Part shown: piece after piece, positions 30,623-39,089 of the stretch
How the letters are laid out: every line of letters starts with the position of its first letter
Position numbering within the stretch: the stretch's first letter is position 1
Origin: Planotetraspora silvatica
GTDB taxonomy: Bacteria > Actinomycetota > Actinomycetes > Streptosporangiales > Streptosporangiaceae
Direction of reading: 5' to 3'
Length of the DNA: 43,523 nt
Assembly (NCBI RefSeq): GCF_016863315.1
Contig: NZ_BOOQ01000029.1
Coordinates: 1 to 43,523 of the forward strand
Made by a program: the position numbers and the translations under genes
The notes under the pieces: model-generated
What the model was told of the DNA's origin: nothing
The model's input: the letters and a program-made list of their open reading frames with translations, nothing else
Databases searched by the model: none

Positions 30623-32341
30623 TCAATCGGCGGCCTTGTCCGCCGCGGCGATGGACAGCAACTCCGTGGCGTGTGCCCGGCCGAGCTCGGAATCCTCCAG
30701 GCCCGCGAGCATCCTCGACAGCTCCCTGGCGCGGCCCTCCTGGTCGAGGGCGACCACACCGCTGCGGACCACGCTGCCGTCGCGGGCCTTCTCCACGACG
30801 AGGTGCTGATCGGCGAAGGCCGCCACCTGGGGCAGGTGGGTGACCACGATGACCTGGGCGGTACGCGCCAGCTTGGCCAGGCGCCTGCCGATCTCGACGG
30901 CCGCCTTGCCGCCCACGCCCGCGTCGACCTCGTCGAAGACGAACGTCGGCACGGGATCGGCGCCGGCGAAGACCACTTCGATGGCCAGCATGACGCGGCT
31001 CAGCTCGCCGCCGGACGCGCCCTTCGTCAGCGGCAGCGCCGGAGCCCCCGGGTGGGAGGCCAGGCGCAACTCCACCTCGTCGACTCCGTGCGGGCCGAAA
31101 TCGACGCTCTGCGTCATCGCGACGCTGACCCTGGCGTACGGCATCGCCAGAGCGGCCAGCTCCGCCGTCACCGCGTCGCCGAAGCGGTCCGCCGCCGCCG
31201 TCCGGATACCCGTCAGCTCGCCGGCCAGCTCCTTGAGCCGGTCGGTCAGCTCGGTGTGCTCGCGGGTCAGCTCGTCGATCCGCTCGTCGTCGCCGTCGAG
31301 GTCGGTGAGCCGATCCGCGGCCCGCTGGGCCCAGGACAGCACCGCCGTCACGTCCTCGCCGTACTTGCGGACGAGGCCGGTCAGGACCGACCTGCGCTCC
31401 TGTACGGCCGCCAGCCGCGCCGGATCGGCGTCGACGGACTCGGCGTAGGCCGCCAGCTCCGTCGCCACGTCGGAGATGAGGTAACCGGCCTCGGCCAGCC
31501 GGTCGGCCAGACCGGCCAGGGCGGGGTCGAACTGCCGCACGGCCTCGACGGCCGACTTGGCCTGGCCCACCAGCGAGACCGCGTCGTGCACCGCCTCGGT
31601 GCTCGACATGGGATCGCCCAGGAGAGCGGTGTGCGCGGTGGTGGCCGCCGTCCGCAACGCGTCGGCGTGGGAGAGCCGCTCGGCCTCCTCCTTCAGCTCC
31701 GCGTCCTCGCCCGCCCTCGGCTCCGCCTTCTCGATCTCCTCCAGGCCGAAGCGGAGGACGTCGGCCTCCTGCGCCCGCTCCCTGGCCTTGACCGTCAGCT
31801 CGTTGAGCAGGTCGGCCACCTGCTTGTGACGCTTGTAGGCCTGCTCGTAGGCCCGGAGCGGCTTGATGAGCTCGTCGCCGGCATAGCGGTCGAGCGCCGC
31901 CCGCTGGCGGCCCGGCTGAAGCAGCCGCTGCTGGTCCATCTGCCCGTGGACGGCGACCAGATCATCGGCGAGGAACGTCAGAGTCCCGACCGGGACGGTG
32001 CGGCCGCCGAGCCAGGCCCGCGAACGGCCCTCGGCGGACACCGTGCGGGAGATGATCAGCTCGCCTTCCTCGATCTCGCCGCCGACGTCGACCACCTGCT
32101 GGGCCACCCGGCCGTCCGGATCGACGATCAGCGTGCCCTCGACCGTGGCCTTGTCCGCGCCGGGGCGGACTCTCGCGGGATCCGCGCGGCCGCCGAACAG
32201 CAGCCCCAGTCCCGTGACGACCATCGTCTTACCCGCACCTGTCTCACCCGTGACGACGGTGAAACCGGGTGACAGCTCCAGGACGGCTTCGTCGATCACG
32301 CCGAGTCCCTGGATGCGGACCTCCTCGACCCTTGGTCGCAC
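30623..32341 (-). CDS. recN: DNA repair protein RecN
   Basis: 572 residues, SMC-like ATPase for double-strand-break repair. Walker A is GETGAGKT near residue 34; the ABC signature is KGASGGELSRVMLAIE, and Walker B is FVFDEVDAGVGG with the downstream VVTHLPQVAAFAD. A long helical coiled-coil arm occupies about 150-370. I chose the GTG at 32341 because GGAGGG lies 5-6 bases upstream; an ATG at 32353 has its GGCGGA directly abutting. It sits between nadK and steA in the conserved actinobacterial order. Confidence 0.96.
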   Translation of the reverse strand: MRPRVEEVRIQGLGVIDEAVLELSPGFTVVTGETGAGKTMVVTGLGLLFGGRADPARVRPGADKATVEGTLIVDPDGRVAQQVVDVGGEIEEGELIISRTVSAEGRSRAWLGGRTVPVGTLTFLADDLVAVHGQMDQQRLLQPGRQRAALDRYAGDELIKPLRAYEQAYKRHKQVADLLNELTVKARERAQEADVLRFGLEEIEKAEPRAGEDAELKEEAERLSHADALRTAATTAHTALLGDPMSSTEAVHDAVSLVGQAKSAVEAVRQFDPALAGLADRLAEAGYLISDVATELAAYAESVDADPARLAAVQERRSVLTGLVRKYGEDVTAVLSWAQRAADRLTDLDGDDERIDELTREHTELTDRLKELAGELTGIRTAAADRFGDAVTAELAALAMPYARVSVAMTQSVDFGPHGVDEVELRLASHPGAPALPLTKGASGGELSRVMLAIEVVFAGADPVPTFVFDEVDAGVGGKAAVEIGRRLAKLARTAQVIVVTHLPQVAAFADQHLVVEKARDGSVVRSGVVALDQEGRARELSRMLAGLEDSELGRAHATELLSIAAADKAAD

Positions 32342-32452
32342 TGGTCCCTCCATTCCGCCGACCGATTCCGCCAGAGATCCTACGCGCAACTCGCCAAGAT
32401 TTTCGAGGACTGGGGTGCCCTGTGGGGATCGGCGGACGACCGCGCCGGGGGG

Positions 32453-33373
32453 TCACTGGGACCGGACCCGGCCGCGCCACCCCTCCACAGGCAGGCCGAA
32501 CTTCGCGACGAGCCGGTCGGTGAACGGGGCTCCCGTGGTCTCGGCCGCCAGGAGGCGGGCCAGCCGTACCGAGGTGTCGGCCCGGCGGACCTCGACCCTG
32601 GCGCCCGGCGGGATGTCGAAGCGGCGGCGGCCGTCGCACCAGAGCACGCCCGCCCCGGTCTCCGGGACGATCTCCACCGCGAGCGTGGACCGGGGGGAGA
32701 CCACCATCGGCCGCGCGAACAGCGCATGGGCGCTGTTGGGCACCAGGAGCAGCGCCTCCACCTCGGGCCAGACCACGGGGCCGCCGGCCGAGAACGCGTA
32801 CGCCGTCGACCCGGTCGGCGTCGCGCAGATCACCCCGTCGCAGCCCCAGCGGGACAGGGGACGCCCGTCGATCTCGGCGACGACCTCGAGCATGCGGTCG
32901 ACCTTCTCGACCGAGGCCTCGTTGAGCGCCCAGGTCGTGGCGAGCGTCTCCCCGTTGAGGCGGATCGTCACCTCGATCGTCATCCGCTCCTCGACGTCGT
33001 AGCGGTTCTCGACGACCCGGTCCACGGCCGCGGCGAGATCCTCCACCTCGGCCTCCGCCAGGAACCCGACATGGCCGAGGTTGACTCCCAGCAGGGGGAC
33101 CCCTGCCGGACGGGCCAGTTCGGCGGCGCGCAGCAGCGTCCCGTCGCCACCGAGGACGATGATCAGTTCGGCGTCGCCGATCGCCTCCGGTGTCTCGGGG
33201 ACCATCCCCGCGCCCGCGCAGCCGATCTCCTCCGCCTCGCCGTCCAGCACGCGGACGCTCAGCCCGGCGCCGATCAGGCGGTCCATCACCAGGCGGGCGC
33301 TGCGTACCGCCGGCTCCCTGCCCGTGTGGGCCGTGACCACGATCGTGCGCTTGGTGTTCACGGGGTCGCTCAC
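32453..33373 (-). CDS. nadK: NAD kinase
   Basis: 306 residues, cytoplasmic enzyme that phosphorylates NAD to NADP. The catalytic/ATP motif is LGGDGTLLRAAE (GGDGT), then LGVNLGHVGFLAE, the NE-A/S motif WALNEASVEK and the ribose site ICATPTGSTAYAFSAGGPVV. The GTG start is followed by SDPVNTKRTIVV, and GGTGGG lies 6 bases upstream. It lies between tlyA (89 bp upstream) and recN, the order also found in mycobacteria. Confidence 0.96.
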   Translation of the reverse strand: MSDPVNTKRTIVVTAHTGREPAVRSARLVMDRLIGAGLSVRVLDGEAEEIGCAGAGMVPETPEAIGDAELIIVLGGDGTLLRAAELARPAGVPLLGVNLGHVGFLAEAEVEDLAAAVDRVVENRYDVEERMTIEVTIRLNGETLATTWALNEASVEKVDRMLEVVAEIDGRPLSRWGCDGVICATPTGSTAYAFSAGGPVVWPEVEALLLVPNSAHALFARPMVVSPRSTLAVEIVPETGAGVLWCDGRRRFDIPPGARVEVRRADTSVRLARLLAAETTGAPFTDRLVAKFGLPVEGWRGRVRSQ

Positions 33374-33462
33374 CGGGGTCCCACCCTCATCGCATCCGTC
33401 GCCGTCATGCCGTCACCGCCGTCCGCGTGTGCCTGCTCACCGTTGTGGCCGCCGCGCCGATG

Positions 33463-34263
33463 TCACTGGGGTCCCTCCGCCACCGCCCGTTCGATGGCCG
33501 GGTCGAGGGCCGGCACCGGATCGTGTCCCGGGCCCTTCCCGAGCCACAGAAGGTATTCCACGTTTCCCGACGGGCCGGGCAGCGGGCTCGCCGTCACGCC
33601 CTTGACCGTCAACCCGAGTGCCTGGGCCGCCAGGGCCGCGTCCCGTACGGCCTGCGCCCGCAGAACCGGGTCACGGACGACGCCTCCTGCGCCGACCCGG
33701 TCCTTGCCCACCTCGAACTGGGGCTTCACGAGCATGGCGAACTCGGCGACGTCCGCCGCGCAGTTCACCAGTGCGGGAAGGACCAGGCGGAGGGAGATGA
33801 AGGACAGGTCGCCGACGATCAGCGTCGGCGGCTCCCCCACCATTTCAGGCGTCAGGTCACGGACGTTCACGCGTTCCATCACGGTGACCCGGTCGTCCGT
33901 CCGCAGGGACCAGGCGAGTTGGCCGTAGCCCACGTCCACGGCGAGCACGTGCCCCGCGCCGCGCCTGAGCAGCACGTCGGTGAAACCACCGGTGGAGGCG
34001 CCCGCGTCCAGGCAGCGCCGGCCCTCGACCGTCAGCCCCTCGAACGCGTCGAGCGCCCCGAGGAGCTTGTGCGCGCCTCTGGAGACGTAGTCGGGGCCCT
34101 CCGGCGCCTCGGCCACCACGATGGCGGCGGCGATGTCCACCTGGGTCGCGGCCTTGGCCGCCGCCCTGCCCGACACCGACACCCTGCCCGCCTCGATGAG
34201 CTGCGCCGCCTGCTCACGCGAGCGTGCGAGCCCCCGGCGGACGAGTTCGCTGTCCAGCCGCAT
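33463..34263 (-). CDS. tlyA: 16S/23S rRNA 2'-O-methyltransferase TlyA
   Basis: 266 residues. An N-terminal S4 RNA-binding domain (RLDSELVRRGLARSREQAAQ, about 1-60) precedes an FtsJ-like Rossmann methyltransferase with the SAM motif DAGASTGGFTDVLL, then DVGYGQLAWSL, VGDLSFISL and VKPQFEVG. TlyA methylates cytidines in 16S and 23S rRNA; loss gives capreomycin and viomycin resistance in mycobacteria. The ATG at 34263 has AGGTGA upstream; a GTG at 34272 is also in frame. Confidence 0.95.
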   Translation of the reverse strand: MRLDSELVRRGLARSREQAAQLIEAGRVSVSGRAAAKAATQVDIAAAIVVAEAPEGPDYVSRGAHKLLGALDAFEGLTVEGRRCLDAGASTGGFTDVLLRRGAGHVLAVDVGYGQLAWSLRTDDRVTVMERVNVRDLTPEMVGEPPTLIVGDLSFISLRLVLPALVNCAADVAEFAMLVKPQFEVGKDRVGAGGVVRDPVLRAQAVRDAALAAQALGLTVKGVTASPLPGPSGNVEYLLWLGKGPGHDPVPALDPAIERAVAEGPQ

Positions 34264-34312
34264 CCGCTTCACCTGGCATGCCGCCCGTCGCCGGAGGCCG
34301 AACTCGGCATGG

Positions 34313-34669
34313 TCACCGCTCGCTGTCGGGGAGGGGCTCGTCCACGGAGGTCAGGACCGCCTCCAGCCCCGTCAGGACGTCTTCGAAGATCCCGACGTGC
34401 TCGGAAACGGGTGCCTCGGCCAGCCGCCCCAAGGGGGACAGGGCCGTCTCGACGCCGCCCGCGGCATCCTGGGCATCCTGGTGCCCAGCCGGGTGGGCGC
34501 CCGCGCCTGGAGCCCCCGCTGGCCCCGCTGGAGCCCCGCCGGGGACCGCGCCCGGAACCGTGGCCGGGACCCCCGCTGGGACCGTGCCCGGGACCGTGGC
34601 CGGGGTCTCTCCCGTCCGAGCGTTCGGGACCGCGAGCCAGGCGGGCGCTTCGCTTCCGATGTCCGTCAT
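34313..34669 (-). CDS. Small Pro/Ala/Gly-rich hypothetical protein
   Basis: 118 residues. The start MTDIGSEAPAWLAVPNA has an excellent ribosome site (AGGAGGGAACC). Residues about 20-60 are a low-complexity stretch of T-V-P-G, A-T-V-P and A-G-A-P units. The C-terminal 45 residues are well ordered (SPLGRLAEAPVSEHVGIFED, then VLTGLEAVLTSVDE). It occupies the place of the short gene between tlyA and the HAD phosphatase in mycobacteria (Rv1693 position, recalled). Function unknown; it is probably co-transcribed with tlyA, 49 bp downstream. Confidence 0.8.
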   Translation of the reverse strand: MTDIGSEAPAWLAVPNARTGETPATVPGTVPAGVPATVPGAVPGGAPAGPAGAPGAGAHPAGHQDAQDAAGGVETALSPLGRLAEAPVSEHVGIFEDVLTGLEAVLTSVDEPLPDSER

Positions 34670-35180
34670 GGTTCCCTCCTGGGGCCCGGCCCTGCCCGGG
34701 TGCGGCCTCGCCGCCTCTCCGCCGGCTGTACCGCCCGCGTCCGGTGACGGCGATCGCGCGCCGGGATGGTCCTGGGTCCTGCTCGTGCTCGTCGTCTGCT
34801 CGTGCTCGTCGTCTCGGGAGCCGGGCATGCTGCGCATTCACCGGCCACCCCGACGGTATCGGAAGCCGCCCGATGCCGCGCCCTCACGCCCGTACACGCC
34901 GCGGCGGACCTGGTCGCCAGTCCGGACCCGCTGTGTAAGCTGTGCGCGGCCCGCCCCGCCATGCGAGGGGGCCCGCGTGCCTCGCGGCCGTGCCGGGAGA
35001 GGCGGTTTCCCACCGGCCCCCGGACGGCGGCCGTCCACCTCCCGAGTCGCGTGACACCCCCGCTCGAGAACGTTTTTCGCCGCGCCTCACGTGCCGGATC
35101 TCGCGCGCGGTTCGTCTGGAACGCTACCGTCCCTGGTAGCCGGTATCTGATGTTGGTCCGTGGGAAGGGAGAGGGCGCAC
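34670..35180. other. Divergent intergenic region
   Basis: About 510 bp between the small Pro-rich gene (minus) and the SCP2 gene (plus). It must hold both promoters; I could not fix them. A 17-bp perfect tandem duplication CTGCTCGTGCTCGTCGT lies at 34779-34795 and 34796-34812. No RNA gene recognised. Confidence 0.5.
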
Positions 35181-35528
35181 ATGGCGACCGTCGAGGAGTG
35201 CCGGGCGGCGCTGGAGAAGCTCGTCGAGCAGTTCGACGAGGTCAGCGCGGAAGATCGCGCCAAGCACGTGGTCGAGCGCAGGCTGGCATGCCGCATCTCC
35301 GACCTCGGCGTGACCTTCTACGGCCGGATCCACCGCAACGGGCTCGACCCGTTCAAGGAGGTCGCCCCCGAGGACGGCCGCCCGGCGGAGGTCAAGCTCA
35401 CCATCTCCAGCGAGGACCTGATCTCCCTGGTCAACGGCGAGCTCGACATGGGACGCGCTCTGCTCGGCGGCCGCGTCAAGATCGACGCCAGCCTCGGCGA
35501 CCTCCTGCGCCTGCGTAAGCTTCTCTGA
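35181..35528 (+). CDS. SCP-2 sterol/lipid-carrier-domain protein
   Basis: 115 residues, a single SCP2 lipid-carrier fold from MATVEECRAALEKLVEQFDE to LRKLL. The closing pattern SEDLISLVNGELDMGRALLGGRVKIDASL is the family's characteristic C-terminal half. It should be a small cytoplasmic carrier of lipid or acyl ligands. ATG at 35181 has GGGAAGGGAGAGGG upstream; an in-frame GTG-like start at 35160 would add seven charged residues. It is convergent with the HAD gene, 19 bp away, without a visible terminator. Confidence 0.9.
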   Translation: MATVEECRAALEKLVEQFDEVSAEDRAKHVVERRLACRISDLGVTFYGRIHRNGLDPFKEVAPEDGRPAEVKLTISSEDLISLVNGELDMGRALLGGRVKIDASLGDLLRLRKLL

Positions 35529-35547
35529 TCACCCGTTCTCCTGGGGG

Positions 35548-36570
35548 TCAGAATCCCAGGGTCGCGGGCACGGCCTTGACCGCGTCCTCGTCCGCGCGTC
35601 CGTCGCCCGCCGCCTCCCAGGCCGCGGCGCAGGCGGCACGCAGGCCGTCCACGGGGTCTCCTCCTCCGTCGATGTCGAGGTGCCCGTCCTTCCAGGTCGC
35701 GGTCCAGCCGCCGCACGTCCAGCCCGAGTCCTGCCTGTGTACGTCCGCCGCCGGTGCGTGCAGACCCGACAGGTCGGGGGCGATGTGTGAGGGGCGGTGT
35801 TCGGGCCCGGCAGTGAGCAGTTCGAGGGGACCGGTCACCCCGGTGAGGACGAGGAGGCTGTCCACGCCCGCGCGAGTGGCTCCCTCGATGTCGGTGTCCA
35901 GGCGGTCGCCGACGATCAGAGGCCGCTTCGCGCCCGTCCGGATCACGGACTCGCGGTGCAACGGGGGCTCGGGCTTGCCCGCCACCACCGGTTCGACTCC
36001 GGCGGCCGCGGCGATGACCCGGCTCATCGCCCCGTTCCCCGGCAGTTCGCCCTTCTTCGTGGGCATGGTCGTGTCGCCGTTGGCGGCCACGAACCACGCG
36101 CCCTGCCGTACCGCGAGGGCGCCTTCCGCGAGCAAGCCATAGGACAGGCCCTGCCAGATGCCCTGGATCACCGCCGCGGGGGCGTCCAGAGCCGTGGTCA
36201 CCGGACGGAGGCCGTGTGACCGCACGGCGACGCGCAATCCCGTTCCCCCCACGACGAGGACGGCCGAGCCCGGCGGCACGTGTTCCGCCACCAGACGGGC
36301 GGCCGCCTGCGCGGAGGTCACCACGTCCTCCGAGGCGGCCGTCACGCCCAGACGACGCAGATGCTCGGCGATCGCTCCGGGGGTGCGCGAGGCGTTGTTG
36401 GTCACGAAGGCCAGCCGCACACCCTCCTTCCTGGCCAGCTCCAGCGCCTCGGGAGCGCCGTCGACGGCGTGGTCGCCCAGATAGACCACGCCGTCCAGAT
36501 CAAGGAGGAGCGTGTCGTACCCGCCGAGCAGCGCCCCGGCGCCTGCCGCCTCATCCCGCCCGTTCGTCAT
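35548..36570 (-). CDS. HAD-IIA hydrolase (NagD-like phosphatase)
   Basis: 340 residues. HAD motif I is DLDGVVYLGD, motif II FVTNNASR, the cap and Lys follow in VVAGKPEP, and motif IV is IVGDRLDTDI. The family includes p-nitrophenyl phosphatase-type and glycerol-3-phosphate phosphatase (Rv1692) enzymes; Rv1692 is the positional match and recycles glycerophospholipid polar heads. A C-terminal extension of about 80 residues (TCGGWTATWKDGHLDIDGGG) is not part of the HAD core. ATG overlaps the TPR gene's TGA (ATGA), so the two are coupled. Confidence 0.93.
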   Translation of the reverse strand: MTNGRDEAAGAGALLGGYDTLLLDLDGVVYLGDHAVDGAPEALELARKEGVRLAFVTNNASRTPGAIAEHLRRLGVTAASEDVVTSAQAAARLVAEHVPPGSAVLVVGGTGLRVAVRSHGLRPVTTALDAPAAVIQGIWQGLSYGLLAEGALAVRQGAWFVAANGDTTMPTKKGELPGNGAMSRVIAAAAGVEPVVAGKPEPPLHRESVIRTGAKRPLIVGDRLDTDIEGATRAGVDSLLVLTGVTGPLELLTAGPEHRPSHIAPDLSGLHAPAADVHRQDSGWTCGGWTATWKDGHLDIDGGGDPVDGLRAACAAAWEAAGDGRADEDAVKAVPATLGF

Positions 36571-36995
36571 GCCTGCCTCGCCCGCAGCGTGGCGCGGACC
36601 TGGCTGAGCGCCGAAACATAGTGACGCAGGGGACGCATGGCGACGGCCACGGCGAGCGGCTCCTGGGCGGCCTCGATGTCCCCGGCGCGCCACAGGGCCA
36701 TTCCGAGCCCGTAGTAGGCGTAGTCCTCTGTCGGGTTGGCCTCGACGATCAACCGGAAACTCCCTGCTGCCTCGGTGTACTGACGAGAGTTGAACTGGGC
36801 ACGAGCCAGGGCCTCTCGGATGCTGGGTGATTCGGGCTCGGCCTGCGCCGCCCGCTCGAGTATGGCGGCGGCCGCGGCCGGGCTTCCGTCCGTGAGAAGC
36901 TTCACGCCACGCTGGAACCACTCATAGACATCGCCGGACGGGCCGCCGGGTGGATAGCCGGCAGCGTCAGACGCTCCGTTTCGTCCCTGGATCAT
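36567..36995 (-). CDS. Small tetratricopeptide-repeat protein
   Basis: 142 residues. Three TPR-like helix pairs run from VYEWFQRGVKLLTDGSPAAA through ESPSIREALARAQFNSRQYT to TEDYAYYGLGMALWRAGDIE. ATG at 36995 has AGGAGG 9 bases upstream. It is translationally coupled to the HAD phosphatase and divergent from the DUF1015 gene. It is probably a protein-binding adaptor; in mycobacteria a TPR gene (Rv1691) holds the same place. Confidence 0.88.
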   Translation of the reverse strand: MIQGRNGASDAAGYPPGGPSGDVYEWFQRGVKLLTDGSPAAAAAILERAAQAEPESPSIREALARAQFNSRQYTEAAGSFRLIVEANPTEDYAYYGLGMALWRAGDIEAAQEPLAVAVAMRPLRHYVSALSQVRATLRARQA

Positions 36996-37079
36996 GGGGA
37001 AAGGCCTCCTGCAACCGATTTCCTGAAGAACCGGGCACCGCAGCATCGGGGAGCCGGGCCTTATGGCAACATGCCCGGT

Positions 37080-38306
37080 ATGGAGAGTTCTGAACGGGCG
37101 GGACTGGTGCTACGTCCGTTCCACGGCGTGCGATTCGCGGTGGACGATCTGCCCGCGGTCACCTCCCCGCCCTACGACCTCATCTCCCCGGACGACATGC
37201 GGGATTTGCTCGCTCGTCATGCGAACAACGTGGTGCGCCTGATCCTTCCCGGAACGGGACATTACGGCGAGGCCAGGGCCCTGTTGAGCGAATGGCTGAC
37301 CTCCGGCGTGCTCACGACCGACGACCAGCCGGGACTGTACGTCTATGAGCAGAGTGGACCGCGGTTGTTGCAGCGCGGCCTGATCGGCGCGCTCGGGGTC
37401 GGCTCTTCCTCCGTGCTGCCGCACGAGAACGTCATGCCCGGGCCCGTCGCCGACCGCCTGGCGCTCATGCGGGCGACTGAGGCCAACCTCGAGCCGATCT
37501 TCCTGCTCTACGAAGGCGGCGGAGCGACGTCGCGGCTGGTCGACGACGTGGCCGCCCAGCGGCCGCCGCTCGCCGACCTCCAGACGGCCGACGGGATCCG
37601 CCATCGGCTCTGGGCGGTGACCGATCCGGATGAGATCGTCGCGGTAGAGGGAGATCTGCGTGACCGTCAGGCGCTGATCGCCGACGGGCACCACCGCTAC
37701 GCGACCTACGAGGCGTTGCGCGGCGACCACGCCGAGGCCGGCCCGTGGGATTACGGGCTCGCCTTCCTGGTCGACTCCCTGGCCTACCCTCCGGAGCTGC
37801 GGGCGATCCACCGGGTGATCCCGGGGTTGCCGCTGGAAGAGGCGGCGGCCCGCGCCAAGGGCGCCTGGCAGGTCCACGAGTTCGCCTCTCTGGACGAGGC
37901 GCTGTCCGAGCTCGCGGCCGCAACGGGCCCCGCGTTCGTGCTGGCCGGAGAGGGCGCGGCCCACCTCCTCACCGATCCGGACCCGATGCAACTCGACCAT
38001 GCCCTGCCGGCCGATCATTCGACGCGATGGCGGTCGCTCGACACCGCGATCCTCACCACGTTCCTGTTCCCCAAGGTCTGGGGCATCGAGGACAGCGAGG
38101 AGGCCGTGCTGGTCGTCCATCATGATCCCCTCGCCGCCGTACGGCTGGCGCGGCAGCACTCGGGAACGGCCGTGATCCTCAACCCGCTCTCCACCGTCGA
38201 CGTCCTCGCGGTGGCGGCTCAGGGCGAACGGGTGCCGCGCAAGTCCACCTCGTTCGGCCCCAAGCCGCGCACCGGGCTCGTTCTGCGCGTCTTCGCCGCG
38301 AACTGA
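37080..38306 (+). CDS. DUF1015 family protein
   Basis: 408 residues, full-length DUF1015, conserved in bacteria and archaea without known function. Hallmarks are LVLRPFHGVRF, SPPYDLISPDDM, the invariant ADGHHRYATYEAL near residue 197, and the C-terminal GERVPRKSTSFGPKPRTGLVLR. The His-His-Arg-Tyr motif suggests nucleotide or phosphate handling. The start is uncertain between 37071 and 37080; neither has a strong ribosome site, so a leaderless message is possible. It is divergent from the TPR-HAD pair. Confidence 0.88.
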   Translation: MESSERAGLVLRPFHGVRFAVDDLPAVTSPPYDLISPDDMRDLLARHANNVVRLILPGTGHYGEARALLSEWLTSGVLTTDDQPGLYVYEQSGPRLLQRGLIGALGVGSSSVLPHENVMPGPVADRLALMRATEANLEPIFLLYEGGGATSRLVDDVAAQRPPLADLQTADGIRHRLWAVTDPDEIVAVEGDLRDRQALIADGHHRYATYEALRGDHAEAGPWDYGLAFLVDSLAYPPELRAIHRVIPGLPLEEAAARAKGAWQVHEFASLDEALSELAAATGPAFVLAGEGAAHLLTDPDPMQLDHALPADHSTRWRSLDTAILTTFLFPKVWGIEDSEEAVLVVHHDPLAAVRLARQHSGTAVILNPLSTVDVLAVAAQGERVPRKSTSFGPKPRTGLVLRVFAAN

Positions 38307-38307
38307 T

Positions 38308-38341
38308 CGCCGGGCACACGCGTCCTCGCGCGAACCCGGCG
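38308..38341. terminator. Possible bidirectional terminator
   Basis: CGCCGGG / CCCGGCG, 7-bp perfect arms, 20-base loop, between the convergent DUF1015 and SSB genes. Confidence 0.4.
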
Positions 38342-38373
38342 GTCGGGATCGGCGTAGAGCGAGCCGTCGAGCC

Positions 38374-38985
38374 TTATCCGGCCACGTCATCGGCGCTCGT
38401 CCCGTGTCCGTTCTCGGAGGCTGCCGCAGCGCCCGCGCCCCGGACGTCCGGCTGCGCGTCCGGGGCCGGTCGTGATCGGCGCAGGCTTATCACCGGCCTA
38501 CGGCGGGATCCCTTCCTGGACCTCTCCGGCGCCTTGGCCTCCTCGCTTTCGGCTCGCCTGTTCTGATCGGCCCGCTCGTTCTGGTCCGCGTGATCGGCGT
38601 GATCGGATTGGTCCGCGTGGTCGGCGTGATCCGCGTGATCGGCGTGATCCGCGTGATCCGCGTGATCGGCGGGGCCGTCCGGCGCACGGGCGACACGCCG
38701 GGCGGTCCGGACCTCGACCTCGTAACGGCTGCCGCCCCGCCACCAGCGGCGGCGGAGGGCGCCCTGGACCTCGATGACGTCGTCGACCAGCCAGCCGGTG
38801 ACCATGTCGCGCACCTCGTCGTCGAACGTCGCGCACTCGATCGCGTCGGACCGTTGGCGGCCGGGATGGTCATCCGGGCGGCGGACGGCGAGCCGCCACT
38901 GCGTGAGCAGGCTGCCGCTGGGCAGTTCCCTGCCGACCGGCTCCATGGACAGCCGGCCCACCAGCATCACCTCGTTGCGGTGCAT
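38374..38985 (-). CDS. Single-stranded DNA-binding protein with His-Ala-Asp repeat tail
   Basis: 203 residues. An OB-fold SSB domain fills about 1-95 (MHRNEVMLVGRLSMEP, LLTQWRLAVRR, ECATFDDEVRDM, DDVIEVQGALRRRWWRGG). This is the shorter, Streptomyces SsbB-like class rather than the main SsbA. A linker then carries a run of (H-A-D)n units, residues 106-135, with small changes (HADQSDHADHADQ). The last 60 residues are Arg-rich and disordered, ending GTSADDVAG, without the acidic DDDIPF tip used by SsbA to recruit partners. GGAGAGGGG sits before the ATG. It is not next to rpsF/rpsR, so it is an accessory SSB. Confidence 0.88.
   Translation of the reverse strand: MHRNEVMLVGRLSMEPVGRELPSGSLLTQWRLAVRRPDDHPGRQRSDAIECATFDDEVRDMVTGWLVDDVIEVQGALRRRWWRGGSRYEVEVRTARRVARAPDGPADHADHADHADHADHADHADQSDHADHADQNERADQNRRAESEEAKAPERSRKGSRRRPVISLRRSRPAPDAQPDVRGAGAAAASENGHGTSADDVAG
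38578..38670. repeat. 9-bp tandem repeat coding for His-Ala-Asp
   Basis: Near-perfect GTGATC(C/G)GC units in tandem, about ten copies with interruptions, inside the accessory SSB gene. Confidence 0.85.
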
Positions 38986-39089
38986 CTGATCCCCTCTCCT
39001 TCGTGGAGATCACTGTGGATGAATAGGCTGGGGCGTCGATGAGCTGAATGCGATTCTGTGTGAACCGGTTCTGATTACTGGGGTGGCCT

